DNA of 64,000 bases from Bremia lactucae (lineage: Eukaryota > Oomycota > Peronosporomycetes > Peronosporales > Peronosporaceae). The DNA is taken from contig NC_090611.1 in NCBI RefSeq assembly GCF_004359215.1, positions 4,684,841-4,748,840 on the forward strand, in the 5' to 3' direction. Under the pieces are notes generated by a model. It saw nothing but the letters and a program-made list of their open reading frames with translations. It made no database searches and had not been told where the DNA came from. The translations under genes were made by a program, and so were the position numbers. How positions within the stretch are numbered: position 1 is the first letter of the stretch; each line of letters opens with the position of its first letter. This document shows, one piece after another, positions 23,358 through 35,098 of the stretch.

Positions 23358-24044
23358 TGTAACGGGGTGTATCGTTATTGCACGTTTAGTATGGGCTTAT
23401 AATTAAGTTAGAGTTAACAGATAGAAAGAAGAGATACTTAATTATGTTTATACAGTTTTCATTTTACCCTCTTTAAGCCTCTGCATACACAAGTGTACGT
23501 GAAATAACGTAAAGGCACCATTCGCAACTAAAGCAGTGCGAAGTGGACTTGTACTGTAACGGGGCACTACGTCTTGTACTGCTTCAGTACAAGTCCACTT
23601 CACACTGCTTCAGTTGTGAGTGGTACCTTACGTTAGGTGACGTACACTGTACGTGCAGAGGAAGACTTCTCTTAAGACAAGTTAACTTAAGAGGGTAAAA
23701 TGAAAACTGTATTAATATAGTTAAGTGTCTCTTAATCTATCTTTGTAAATGCTGACTTAACTATAAACTAATACTAAACATGTAAATGAATTCTTATCTC
23801 TATCTTATCTTGTAACACTATTTGATTACTTCTACAGCTGATTAGTCTGCGGAATAAATAGATGTAATGACCTATACCTATTTATAAATAAGAATTCAGG
23901 ATATAACTATATAACGTAATATCCTCCAAATATTATGTACCTTTTAGATAATGTAGAAATTAACAACCTTTAAGTGTTAATTTCATGTAACGATACACCC
24001 CGTTACATGTACTGAAGCAGTACAAGTCGTAATGCCCCGTTACA
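23358..24044 (+). repeat. Solo LTR interrupted by a second LTR
   Basis: It starts TGTAACGGGGTG at 23358 and its end CCCCGTTACA is at 24035-24044. It is flanked by TTTTT on both sides (23353-23357 and 24045-24049). It has lost an internal piece and is split by the reversed LTR at 23555-24007. Confidence 0.8.
23555..24007 (-). repeat. Solo LTR, reversed, nested
   Basis: On the minus strand it runs TGTAACGGGGTGTATCG to GTGCCCCGTTACA, like the LTR at 17312. It is flanked by the 5-bp duplication TGTAC (23550-23554 and 24008-24012), which shows insertion into the LTR at 23358. Confidence 0.85.
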
Positions 24045-24528
24045 TTTTTGATACTTGACCAATTGCATCAACATATATGTGGGCTGATTAAAGGATCGTT
24101 CGCTGACATATTCAGTGGCGGCGACGCGAGTCGATTGAGCAATTGTCAAAATTTAAATGCTTAGCACCTTAACGTTTCAAATTGATAACGCCTTCTTCGA
24201 AGCCCCTCGTCGTTCTGCAGACGGACTTTGATTAACAAGGAGATGCGAGATGCTTCCAAGCGCAAATGCTGTACGATCGACATGAAGAATTTAAATTGAG
24301 ACGCAAGAGCTTAAGAAACTGTGAGATCGCATACACTTGGATATATACGTTGCTTAAACTCGGAGACTTGGTCCGTTTATATGCAGAAAGCTTCGACCAC
24401 AAACATCTCAAGAACACCATTAGCGCAATCAAGTGTGGTTATGGGATTTTACGAATCCTCTAAACATCGGCAAAAGGAAAACGCAAGTGGCAGAAGATGA
24501 ATCCGCACGACTCATGTCACGCAGATAC
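24045..24528. other. Region between LTRs
   Basis: No gene or RNA recognised. A 65-residue frame at 24266-24463 has no supporting feature. Confidence 0.6.
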
Positions 24529-24913
24529 TGTAACGAGGTGTGACGTTACATGAAATTAACACTAAAAGGTTGTTAATTAATATTATTTAAGAGATAGAGA
24601 ATATTACTTTATGTAGTAATATTCAGAAAGCTTATCTATTAGTAGATAGAGGCCATTATATCTACTTGCTCCGCGGTCCAGTCAGCGCTGGACGCGCGCA
24701 AAGAGAGACAGACAGATAAGATTTTATTTGCATGTTTTATATTAGTTTATTATTAAGTTAGTATTAAAAAGATAGAAACAGAAGAACGTAATTATATTAA
24801 ATTCAGTTTTGAATAAGCCTTGTTTAAAGTAAGTCTTGTAAGGAGAGTCTTCCTCTGCACGTAGTGTACGTGAAGTGACGTGAGGCACCACTCGCACTGA
24901 GGCAGTGCGAAGT
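24529..24913 (+). repeat. LTR, 3' end lost in a gap
   Basis: It begins TGTAACGAGGTGTGACGTTACATG and follows the LTR family of 17312, with the variant block TCCGCGGTCCAGTCAGC (about 24670). The end falls in the N run. Confidence 0.75.
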
Positions 24914-25013
24914 NNNNNNNNNNNNNNNNNNNNNNNNNNNNNNNNNNNNNNNNNNNNNNNNNNNNNNNNNNNNNNNNNNNNNNNNNNNNNNNNNNNNNNN
25001 NNNNNNNNNNNNN
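24914..25013. other. Assembly gap (100 N)
   Basis: Exactly 100 N, so probably a gap of unknown true size, at the end of an LTR. Confidence 1.
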
Positions 25014-25149
25014 AATATTGGCAATTGCATCCAACTTTGCTCGATACATTCAACGAACGCTGACAATCAGCACGCTGTGATCATTTTACATTTATCTTTA
25101 ATAAACAATACAAAATTACTGTTATTTCGGGTTCGCGTGTCCTTATGTA

Positions 25150-27560
25150 AGTACGCCGCTAAGCCGATAAACTTACACAGGCCTTTTACATCGACTGACA
25201 GAGGCACACCCTAGAAGTGGCATTCCGCTTGCAGCGAATATACACTTTATGGAATTTGCACACATCTCGTACTTACGCATAAGTGTACCAACCTTCCGGA
25301 GTACCTCAACGTCCGACTTTTCGTTTATGGCTTTGCTGTGAACGAAGACGCCATCAAGATAATTCGGTGACAAATCTCGCACGATCGCAACAGATTGGCT
25401 ACACATAAGTTGATTGTTACAGGGGCATCCCGGTGGTATCGGTAGGCCAAATCGGGATTCTGGGAGGCATTGGTCACGGCTGTGGCGGCGACGACCGAAA
25501 CCGCGAAGAGTACGCTCTCGTCGTGCACCAAAGTTACGAAAAAGGAGCTACTAAGCCTTCGTGGCATAACTAGCCACTCTCACAGCATTCCGCTTGGTAC
25601 CTACTGCTGTGAACGGAATATCCTGTTCACGCATGAGGATCTGATAGAATCCACCCATTAGATCCATTGACGAAAATATGGTACTCTTTGATTTACCGTC
25701 AATAAATACGTGTTTCCGTGTTATCGGCGATTGAGCCGGGTACCGTTGCAGCGTTCAATTTATTGGATGCATGCACAAGCCACCAATCTCTTGTTGCATT
25801 ACCACACAGAAGACCGGAGAGCTATGTGGGGAGTTTGACTCTCTCGTACGACCCGCTGCTTAGCGATCGGCAAAGAACTTGTCGATCACTAATCCTCGTT
25901 CACGAGGCAGCCCCTGCTTCATGACGCAGTATTTTGAACTAGGTATCAGGCCAATCTTGTGTGGAGTGCCTTTTCCTTCTGCAACTTGTATGACTCCGAA
26001 TTAGGCAATAGATCCTTGAATTCGATCAAATCCCTATAATAAATATTAGTTCTCAACGACTCCCAGAATTGAGACGAAATACGTTCAATCCGAGTCTTCT
26101 CATCAGGGACACTTTGGTCCATCGATGAGCTTCTGAAAGCCCGTTCGCGCTCAGAAAATGCTATTATTAGCCACGTGTTATCGATGACAAATATGCAGAT
26201 CCGCTTGACTTTGCCATTCCAATGATCCCGTTTCGGTTCTAGTGATGGCAATTGAGTTGCTTCCGACGCGGATTCAGAAGGTGCTATCGAATCAAGTGTT
26301 AAGAAAGTGCCAACACTTGATCCGTTGCTTACTAAGACATTTAATGTATCACTTTCTTCTTTGAAACTAGTTTCCATAGGTTCCTGGGCATTTGTTACCT
26401 CTTGTTCTTGGGGACTTGTTCTCTCAAGCATTTCAAGACTAATTCCCTTTTTTATTTGGTACCCCCTTCCCCAACTTACACGAAAAGGGCAGATATACTT
26501 GGGTAGTAACTCATCACTGCCCACATTTTTGTCACTACATGTTTCGGTAAATTTCCCGAAGACAGTACAGTAGGACTAGATCATTGACTCAAGTGAAAGA
26601 ACGTGTGTTCTTCCATTTTTGTCAGAGTTCCGTTTATGTTGGTCCACCGCATCAGCGATAGAATCCTTAACGAAACGGACCACTGCTTCTCGATCCCGCT
26701 GTAAACCTCCTGCTGGCTTGATTTGTTTTTGTTTTGAGTGCGGCTCGTGCGCGCCGCGGATATATCATTTTTCTCTTTAGTGAGAGCATCATTGTTCTCA
26801 CTAATATTCTTGTTGTCGATGCTGAGTATATCAGTACAAAATTTTATCGCTATTTTGAGTTTGCCTTCTTCGGTGTTGATTAAATTAACATCGGTATCCT
26901 TCGCATTGACTGTGAGTCAGTGCTTTATGAGAAGAGCTAGATTTTCATTTGCTCGATCGAATTTCTCGCCCAGTCACTCTCAAACCGGGCGGGTATATGT
27001 GGATGGCGAGGGACATCTATGTATGCTTTGTTAAAGCATGCACCGAATGATTGATGGCATTGTCTGCCGTCGGCAAGAACTCGCCGTAAGCGTAAACGAG
27101 GGGACGTATTTCTTCGAGGATAAAATTTGCACAATCTGTCTGACCATCGGTTTTCGGATGGTCAGAAGTGACATTTTAAACTGTGTAGCAACAGGCTTGA
27201 GCACAGATTACCATAATCTCGCCGTGAACCGGGGGTCTTGATCCAAAACCAGTTCACAGGGTGACCCATGGAGTCAAAATATCATGTCGACGAGGACACG
27301 AGCACAGCTTTTAGCTGTGGTCGACTCCGTGAGTGCAACAAGATGAACAAACTTGCTTACATGGTCAATAAACACAAAATACCATTATTTCTTGTGAGCG
27401 GCTTCGGGTAATCCGAAGACGAAGTCCATATATACGGACTGCCAACACTAAAGGTTTTGAGATTTAAGGTTTCGTTTTCTTGTTCAGCCCAGGCTTTCTC
27501 GTTCTGTCTGGGATTGAAGCAAATAATTAAGCCATGTCATACAATTCACTATAACAATCT
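25150..27560 (-). pseudogene. Minus-strand gypsy remnant, integrase before RT
   Basis: Read on the minus strand: integrase core pieces (about 27480-27040, including GILCLLTM and a segment matching DHPKTDGQTD), a GPY/F-like end with ELLPKYICPFRVSWGRGYQI (26520-26460), then in the same 192-residue frame a pre-RT linker (FWESLRTNIYYRDLIEFKDL, about 26080-26020). RT pieces follow, including YLDGVFVHSKA (about 25360) and MPLLGC. Integrase thus comes before RT, the reverse of the gypsy rule. Deletion between two tandem copies is the likely cause. All parts are broken. Confidence 0.6.
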
Positions 27561-28235
27561 CCGTTTGATGCGGAGTTGGAGGTACGGAAACTTTTGCAAT
27601 CCTAATGTTCCGGGAGGTCATCGCACAGTGTGATCCTGGTATTGGAATTCTGTGGAGTCGATTTCAGCGAAGCCTCTCTGTATTTTAACCCATAGTCAAT
27701 TTTGATTTCTTTGCAGCATCTGAAATAACCACGATAATTTTCGAGCGTCGTTGTTGGTACAGATTGTAACAGTGGACGGAAAAAGCATTAGCCTTCACCC
27801 GTTGACACTTCGCAAGCACATATGTACTTGCAAACAAATTTATACTGGTGAGGCCAGTAGAAGTCGCGGACTATCGTGTCGAATTTTTGTGTGATACGTT
27901 TCCTCACATCCACGATGCTCACTTAGGCATCGTAACACTCAAATATGATGTGTGAACGCTAATCATTATGGCTGGAAATGACGACACGAGGTGTGTCGCC
28001 AGCAACGGCTGACTAAAACAGAAAACCATTGCGTGTTGTGCATCGATCCTCAACGGATCGATGCAATTCCACCAATCATTTTACGGATTGTTGTGATGAA
28101 TTTCTGAGGTGATCCATTAAACTTTTAAGAGCCTTATCTTCTCGATAGACTCTTCTTACGCCGTCAAGTAATGTTGACGACGGAACACTTATTGTTGCAA
28201 CAACGGCTTATCCTTAATGTTGATTGTTGCAACAG
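27561..28235. other. Repeat-derived flank
   Basis: Probably the upstream pol part of the minus-strand gypsy remnant (pieces near 27600-27780), decayed. No gene is seen to 28235. ATTGTTGCAACA occurs twice (about 28190 and 28222) beside the insertion point of the next element. Confidence 0.5.
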
Positions 28236-28540
28236 TGTAATGGGCCACATTTCAGGATTAAAACGAAACAAAATAAATAATAACATTTGTAGGCAGGTGC
28301 TGTGCCCAGATAGCGGGCACAGCGTTTCATTATTGGGGGCCAGAAGATCCAATATGGACCAATGATAAATTACCTGAAAATAAGTGATTTCCGAAAAGCG
28401 GGAATACGGTCGTACTTAGTACAATTAGAAATCTTGGCTAAAATAAATAAATCGAATTCTACTTGGTACCGAATACTTATGCTTAATGCTTCCTTAAGCG
28501 GTCGAATTAGCTAGTGACGGGACGTTCTAGCCCCGTTTCA
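28236..28540 (+). repeat. LTR (5') of gypsy element 3
   Basis: It starts TGTAATGGGCCACAT and ends GCCCCGTTTCA. It aligns well with 34765-35098; the latter is longer by small insertions. Confidence 0.85.
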
Positions 28541-28846
28541 CCTATTAGCACTTAGTAGTCCTTCCCATGCCCGAGTTTGAGATGAGCAAATCATCGTGTT
28601 TTGACGCTCCAGATTTGCTACTAGAGATCGCGAACTTCCTCCATCTCACTGGTGTTGAGTGAAATCTCCTCAGTCTCCTCACTGATGAGATCAGCGACCC
28701 ACGAAGCACAACAGCTCACCATACATGAGTTCATGGCTCGCGAGCTCTTCGAATCCAATGGGAGAGCTTTAACTCCATGGCGGTCTTCACGGAACTATTC
28801 CGTGAAGATATAAACCTCCTTCGACTAAGGAGAAGGTAAAGATCAG

Positions 28847-29500
28847 TTGTCGCTGAATCGATGGTTCCGAGAAGTCGACATCGCCATCGAATCAAGGCTC
28901 CTCGAGACGCCCCAGTCGAAGGTCTACTTCCTCCTTTCTTGTATCACCGGGACAGCCAAGAATTGGGCCCTTGGTAAGCTCGTCGTGGACGAGCACGCCT
29001 TCCCCACTATGGATGCCATCCAAGATGACGTTATACTTGCCTTCGAGCCACCGCAAGAGGAGAAAATGGTGCGCTCAAGATTCCTGTCCATGCGACAGGG
29101 TAAATGGCGATGCGCGTTTACGTGCAGATGACTCGCCATCTCGCATCGCGTATCACCACGTGAGGGTAGACCGGCTTATCGCTTGAGCATTCGGAGCCTG
29201 CCACATTGGAGGAGGCCTTTACTATTGTCCTGCGAGAGGACTTAAGGGCCACCAGGGCTTACACCAAACCTTCGGTTGCCACCGGCGGCGGCCCTCTGGT
29301 CCGGAACCAAATGAGATCGACGCGATTGAATCATCGGGAGACCGACGACGTACAACTCCCTATAAGGATGACACTCGCATCGGGCGTCAAATGGTTTGCT
29401 TTCGCTGTCGAAATCGAGGGTATCGCGGGGCTGAGTGCCGCGCACCAGCGCCAATGTCGGCGTATGTAGTGGACGCGTTATGATGGCGCTACTCCGGCCG
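28847..29500 (+). pseudogene. Gypsy element 3 gag remnant
   Basis: The first frame (28847-29131) has a capsid-like segment [16 protein letters not shown], then [18 protein letters not shown] and AILAFEPP-like sequence, as in gypsy Gag. A zinc-knuckle-like stretch follows in a shifted frame (29391-29460: RQMVCFRCRNRGYRGAECRA). Frameshifts near 29110 break it. Confidence 0.6.
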
Positions 29501-30179
29501 AAAGTCCGAAACGGTCGGGACCAGTAGGTGCAGGGCGCCCTACTGGTTGGAATGGAGGTCCGGGTCCCCCAGTGGCAGCCCGACCTTCCAGCTCCCACAT
29601 GCTGTGTGCACGATTAAATGCCACTACAATTGGCAAGTCTGATGATAGTCACTTTGCATGTCGCCGGTGTCCGGTGGCCTCAACGAGCGCTCCTGGAATA
29701 AGGAGCGACGAACACTATATTTCGTGAAACCTTTTTATTAATGCTGCCTCCCAGCATTCCGGGCAGCGAGGGGCCTGAACAAGTCATAGCTAAGTTGGTA
29801 GACGGGAAATCCCATCGCGTATCGCGACAGCGAAGTGTCATTGCCGTATACGTTTGACGGTTTTCGAAAAACTGATGATTTCTTAGTTATCGCGATTGTT
29901 TAAGCATTCGGTTGCGCCCTGGGCATGCCAGGGTTGGCACGTGATAAGCTTTAGATCGACTGGTTAGCAAGATCAGTGAGACGTCGACGCAAGTTCGACA
30001 CTGTGAAGTGTTTACCCATCTCTTGGTATCCCCAAGTGACTGGCCCAAAGTTACAGTCGTGGATTGTGAAGCCACGATGCCTGCGGTACACAGACGAGTG
30101 ATGGCCTTTCTGTACTGCTTATTCTGTCCTTCTGGAGACTAGTGACAGAGAATTCTCGTTCACAACGAGGATGAAAATG

Positions 30180-30760
30180 CGGATGAGCAGCGGCTCCCGC
30201 GAGAGGACGATCGGCCGAGCAGGGTCCCGCGCGTTAACAACGCGGCTCGAAAGAGGTTTCCCGCGCGTTAACAACGCGGTCAAAAGAGGTTTCTCGCACC
30301 TGCATGCAGTGGTCGAACCCTGGTTTCCATCTGTTCCCATCGCGGTTGAGCTTCCGAACCACAAAACATTGCGGCTTCTCTCCCGTTGGTTCATATTAAC
30401 GTTAACGCTAGCATTACTCTTGGAGTGCTCCGTAGAATCACTCCGACCCTGATGATGCATACTAGTACCACCGGTAAAATGCTTACCGGAGTGACCTTTA
30501 CGATCGCTTCGTTCCTGGTGATGCATACTGACATCAGCGGGGGCTCCCACAAGGGCAATTGGTGGTCGAGCAGGGAGCTCCCACACGAGTATGACTTGGA
30601 CGGACAGGAGTCCCCACGCAAGATCATGATGTTTGAACCCGGGTTCCCATCATTATTCACTGTGGTCGAACCAAGGTTCCCACATCGGCAATTTGTGGTC
30701 GAGCAAGGACTTTAGCATCAAGTGTCGACGGTCGAGCATGGATTGCTCCCGTCACGTATT
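30180..30760. repeat. Degenerate repeats inside gypsy element 3
   Basis: Between gag and RT the phrase GGTCGAACC(A/C)(A/T)GGTTCCCA and variants recur at irregular intervals of about 35 bases (for example near 30310, 30570, 30665 and 30700), with two copies of CCGCGCGTTAACAACGCGG at 30220 and 30260. No frame spans them. Confidence 0.6.
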
Positions 30761-31079
30761 TGCGGCATTATGGTTAAGGACATCCAGTGCCTAGAGGGCG
30801 GGATGAGAGTTCATCACCCGGCTGCGATTAACCAGCTTCTAGTATCGACTCAAACACGACGGGGACACAAACATCGAGATTAGAGTTCGAATATGTTAAC
30901 GCTATCATTACGTGGAAGGAAGTCCACAAATGCGCCAATACGTTAAAGTCGCGAGTGCATATCATGACGCGTCCTCGATTACACGCCTTCCATGGACTCT
31001 CCTGGAAGCATTCCCTACGTAAACCTTAAGGGAGGCACTGCGAAACAGGTATGTTTCATCACCAACGAGGTGTTTACCA

Positions 31080-33400
31080 GTCTACGACATTGCTCGTGAT
31101 TATGCAGGGGCACGATTCCGGCTGAACTTCCTGCTGATCGTGGTATTCGACATGAGACTGACCTTGTGCCAGGTTCGAAGTATTGCGTGACACGGCAGTG
31201 GCCGTTGCCTCAAGATCATGTCAAGGCTATTGACGAGTTCGAAGGCCGCCGCAAGGCGGGTCATATGCGCGAGAGTACCTCGCCACATTCGAGTCCAACC
31301 TTCTGCGCGAAGAAAGCCACGGGAGCCTGGCGTATCGTGCATGCGGTAAATAAGCTAAATGATGCCACTATTCCGGCGCTAACACACATCCCCGTTAGGG
31401 GGACATGGGCTAAACTCCATGTCAAGAAGCGTCATCTTCAGTACCATCGATCTAACCGATGGCTTCAACCAGATCCTGATACGACCGAGCGACATACCAC
31501 TCACAGCTGGGAGTGGCATGTTATGGGAATGGCTAGTGATGCCACAAGGGTTGCAAAATGCACTGGCCACTTTGAATTGCATGGTGTCTCAAGTTTTGAG
31601 ACTAATCCGGGAACTCGCTCCTAGTTGCTTCGATGACATCTTGGTCCATAGTCGCGCTGAGAACAATCTCAGCGATATCCAAAATCACCTTCAACACTTA
31701 AAATAGGTATTTCAAGTCATGCGAGACAACAAGTTGAACGCGAATTTCAAGAAGTGTGTCTTTCGTGCACCGGAAATTCCAGTGCTCGATTGCTACGTGA
31801 GTATGCCGGGAGTTCGAGCTGATCCAGAAAGGTGTCGTCAATCGGCTCTTGGCCCACGCTCATTAACCCTACGGAGTTGTGTCAGTGGCTCGGCTTGGCC
31901 AATTACTTGCATAAGTATACGAAGTATGATGCCGGTTCTATATAGCCTTTGTCGTCACCTTTGATGAAAGACGCCATGTGGTCGTGGCGTCACGAGCAGC
32001 AAACAGCCTTCGATGCATTAAAGAAGAGCCTGGCTTCTGCGTCAGTCTTGGTCCTTCCGGACGACTCCAAGCTATTCCACGTGGAATGCGATGCAACTGA
32101 CTTCGTAATTGGTAGTGCTCGAATGCAATTTTATGATGAGGGCCGTGAACGAGTCGTGAATTATCAGTCACGACAGATGAAGCCAGGTAGAAGAATTATC
32201 CACATGATAAGGAGTTGTAGCAATGCGGTCTCATCAAGTTCCGTGTTCACCTGCTTGGGGAACGCACCTTTGCTTTGTATACCGATCATGCATCGCTGCT
32301 AACAGCGATGAAGACTCCGCACTTTTTTCAACGGATGGTACGGTGGCTGTGCTTCGTTTCCGAGTACAGCTTCGTCGTGCATTACAAACCGAGCATGATC
32401 AATATCCTTGCTGATACTCTATTACGATGTCCCGACTATATTTTCAGACCGAGCTGAGTCCCAGGTGACTGATGACGATGAAGAAAAGATGTGCGATGTG
32501 TGTATCGCTGAATTTAACTCGGGTCGCCCCCGAGCTGTACTTATTTGACGAAATAGTCGCTGCTTGAGAGAATGATTCTGCTTACGCGGATGTTATCGCT
32601 TATCAGCGCACTCCCAGGGTTCTTGCACTGGGGCTCCGTCACGAACCAAGCGTGATCAAATTCAGCGGTACAGTTTAGACGTGACTTGTTTCAGTACAGT
32701 ATCGACCACATCTATGCTCCTGGTACAGTCATTGCCAACGACTCGGACTTTCGTGCTCGGATTCTTCACGATATCACGATGCTCAAATTGGTCGTCACAT
32801 AGGCTGCGAAAAGACGTTTTGCGGCTGCGTCTCGCACCTTCTTCTGGCGCCACATGTACAAGTGGGTATGCAACTGGATTCGTACATGCGAAATCTGGTA
32901 ACGGATAAGCCATCTCAATGACCACAGGCTCCCCTGCGATCATTGCCGATCGCACCCGGATCTTGGCGTTTAATTTTGATGGACTTTATCTTCGGGCTTG
33001 CGCCCGATAGTCAAGATCGAACGGGTGTCCTGGTATTTGTCGACAGATTCCGCAAGATAAGACACTTGGTGCCTGTTCACGCTACGATTACCGCATCAGA
33101 AACCGCGGTGCACTTCATTGAAGCTGTTTCAACATCACGGCTTGCCGGATAATATTGCGTCGGACCGTGATTCCAGATTCACATCCGCATTTTGGACGTC
33201 AGTGTTCGAGCTTCTCGGGACGAAGCTGCAGATGTCAACCGCGGCCCATCCGGAAACAGATGGACAGACCAAGCGCGTAGATCGAGTCCTTAAACATGTT
33301 ATTCGGAGTTATGCTACTTACATCGTTGGAGTGCATTTTTACCACTTGCTGAGTTCGCACTCAACAATGCTCTACACAAGTCAAAAGGGTTGACGCCACC
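31080..33400 (+). pseudogene. Gypsy element 3 pol remnant
   Basis: RT: PGSKYCVTRQWPLP (31169), GHMRESTSPHSSPTFCAKKA (31259), IDLTDGFNQILIRP (31433), GLQNALATLNCMV (31547) and CFDDILVHSRAE (31627), where the YxDD box is CFDD. RNase H: VECDATDFVIGSARMQFY (32080) and YTDHASLLTAMKTPHF (32278). Integrase: WRLILMDFIFGLAPDS (32960) and ETDGQTKRVDRVLKHVI (33256). Order is that of gypsy. Stops and frameshifts separate the pieces. Confidence 0.8.
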
Positions 33401-34764
33401 CTATCCGCCTTGCTTGACGCGCCGAGGACATTGGACGCGGCTGCGTTCCCGTCTGCACATGACCGAGAACCTGGTGTTCTAGGCTCCTCATCAGTTCGAG
33501 CATTTAGCGGTTTGACTGCCGGATCTCACTTGCGGTCTTCTCCACCTGAGCAACACGCTCGAGAGCATTATCTGATCGTCGGCAGCCTTGTTCACTGCCT
33601 CATCAATATTGTCCTGGGAAACCAGGACGCCAGCGTTATGATCGCGAGGGCCCACAACGCATGTGGACAGGAAGGTCAGGTTCGCTGGATCGTGAATCGT
33701 AGCGTGGGTCACGAGGACCCTCGCACGGGAGGCACGCAATTCGAATCGTGCGCAAGTATCGTTTAAGCTAGCTTGGGTTCCCACCCGAGCAGGACACGTG
33801 GGAGCCGCGTTTCTCGCTTCTTCGCGACGTTTCAGACGTTGTTTGGGCACATGAGTCCATGGAGTCGAAGTACCCCAATGCGACCAAAGATGCAAATATT
33901 CTCGTGGTGAGCGAGAACCATAAGACGGCCAGACACTGTGTTATGATTCATGGTGGTGAGAATGAGAACGCTGGCGAGAACGAGAACGTCGTTGGGAACG
34001 TTTATCACCACGACCAAAAGAACGGAGCCTCGTTTTAGTTAGCGGAACAAGATGGGCAGACAAATGTGTCGCCGCCCCGCGGTCGGCATCCAGCGGAGAT
34101 TGACTCCGCTGCCGAGCGTGATGACGCCATCGAGTCGCACCACGAATAACTACAGTCCACCGTTCGTAGAGACTGCGCTCAACCTTGCCGAGCTAGGCTT
34201 GCTCGCGTTTATTAAGTAGATACTCAGCGAGGTGTCTTTGCCATTCATCGCGAGATGGACGTGGCACCAAGCCGCAAGAGCAAAACCTCGTTAACATGGA
34301 CATAGCACATTCGGTCTTCATTCCAAGCGTTCTCGTATACTTTATCGCGAAATGCGCCGATTGAGTGATCGGCGCGAATGTCCTCTCGATTGGCAAGCCG
34401 TTTGGGAAAAAAATTGTTATCCTCGATCATTCAATTCCAAAGCCGGATGAAGGTGCACCAGGAAGTTTGCCAAGCGTCGTACGCAACGTTATCAAGACTC
34501 TTTTCGCGCAAACCGCGGAAACGCCGAAAGTAGTCCTACATCATCGCAAGCGAGTCCAGAGTGTGAGCTCCGGACAAGTCATACAGCGCCCAAGGGATGA
34601 GTTGTTGGTCTATCACGTGGATGGTCGCACTCCCGCTGATGGCTCTCGGAAGTAATGTAAAATTCTGGGTTGTGTGCTCCGTCATCGTGGCTTCAGTCGT
34701 ATATGTCAAATTTTCGACAATCGAGCACTCACGGTTGGTGAGTGCTATTTTGAGAAGGGGGTGA
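33401..34764. other. 3' region of gypsy element 3
   Basis: After the integrase the frames decay. A minus-strand frame (33895-33491, 134 residues) and another (34430-34193) could be counterparts of the antisense frames of the other two elements, but I see no clear shared motif. Confidence 0.4.
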
Positions 34765-35098
34765 TGTAATGGGCCACATCACTGGAATAAAACAAAACAA
34801 AATAAATGATTACATTTGTAGGCAGGTGCTGTGCCCGGATAAGAAGGGATAGCCGGTTAAGCGTAAAAAATACTATTGGCTCAATATTGGCGGCCAAATG
34901 ACTCAATATGGACCAATGATAAATTACCTGAAAATGAGAGGTTCCCCCCCAAAAAGCGGGAAAACAGTCGAACTTAGTACGATTAAAAATCTTGGTAAAA
35001 AATAAAAAAGCAAGTTTTACTTGGCACCTAATACATAAGCTGAAAGCTTCCACAAGCGTTCGTGAAAGCTAGTGACGGGACGTTCTAGCCCCGATACA
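34765..35098 (+). repeat. LTR (3') of gypsy element 3
   Basis: It starts TGTAATGGGCCACAT and ends GCCCCGATACA, followed by the target duplication AACAG. Confidence 0.85.

Larger units (their letters stand above)
28236..35098 (+). mobile_element. Complete-structure Ty3/gypsy element 3
   Basis: Two LTRs (28236-28540 and 34765-35098) enclose gag and pol, with a purine tract TGAGAAGGGGGTGA (34751-34764) before the 3' LTR. The 5-bp duplication AACAG flanks the whole (28231-28235 and 35099-35103), which proves a single insertion. Coding parts are broken, so it is not autonomous. Confidence 0.9.
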
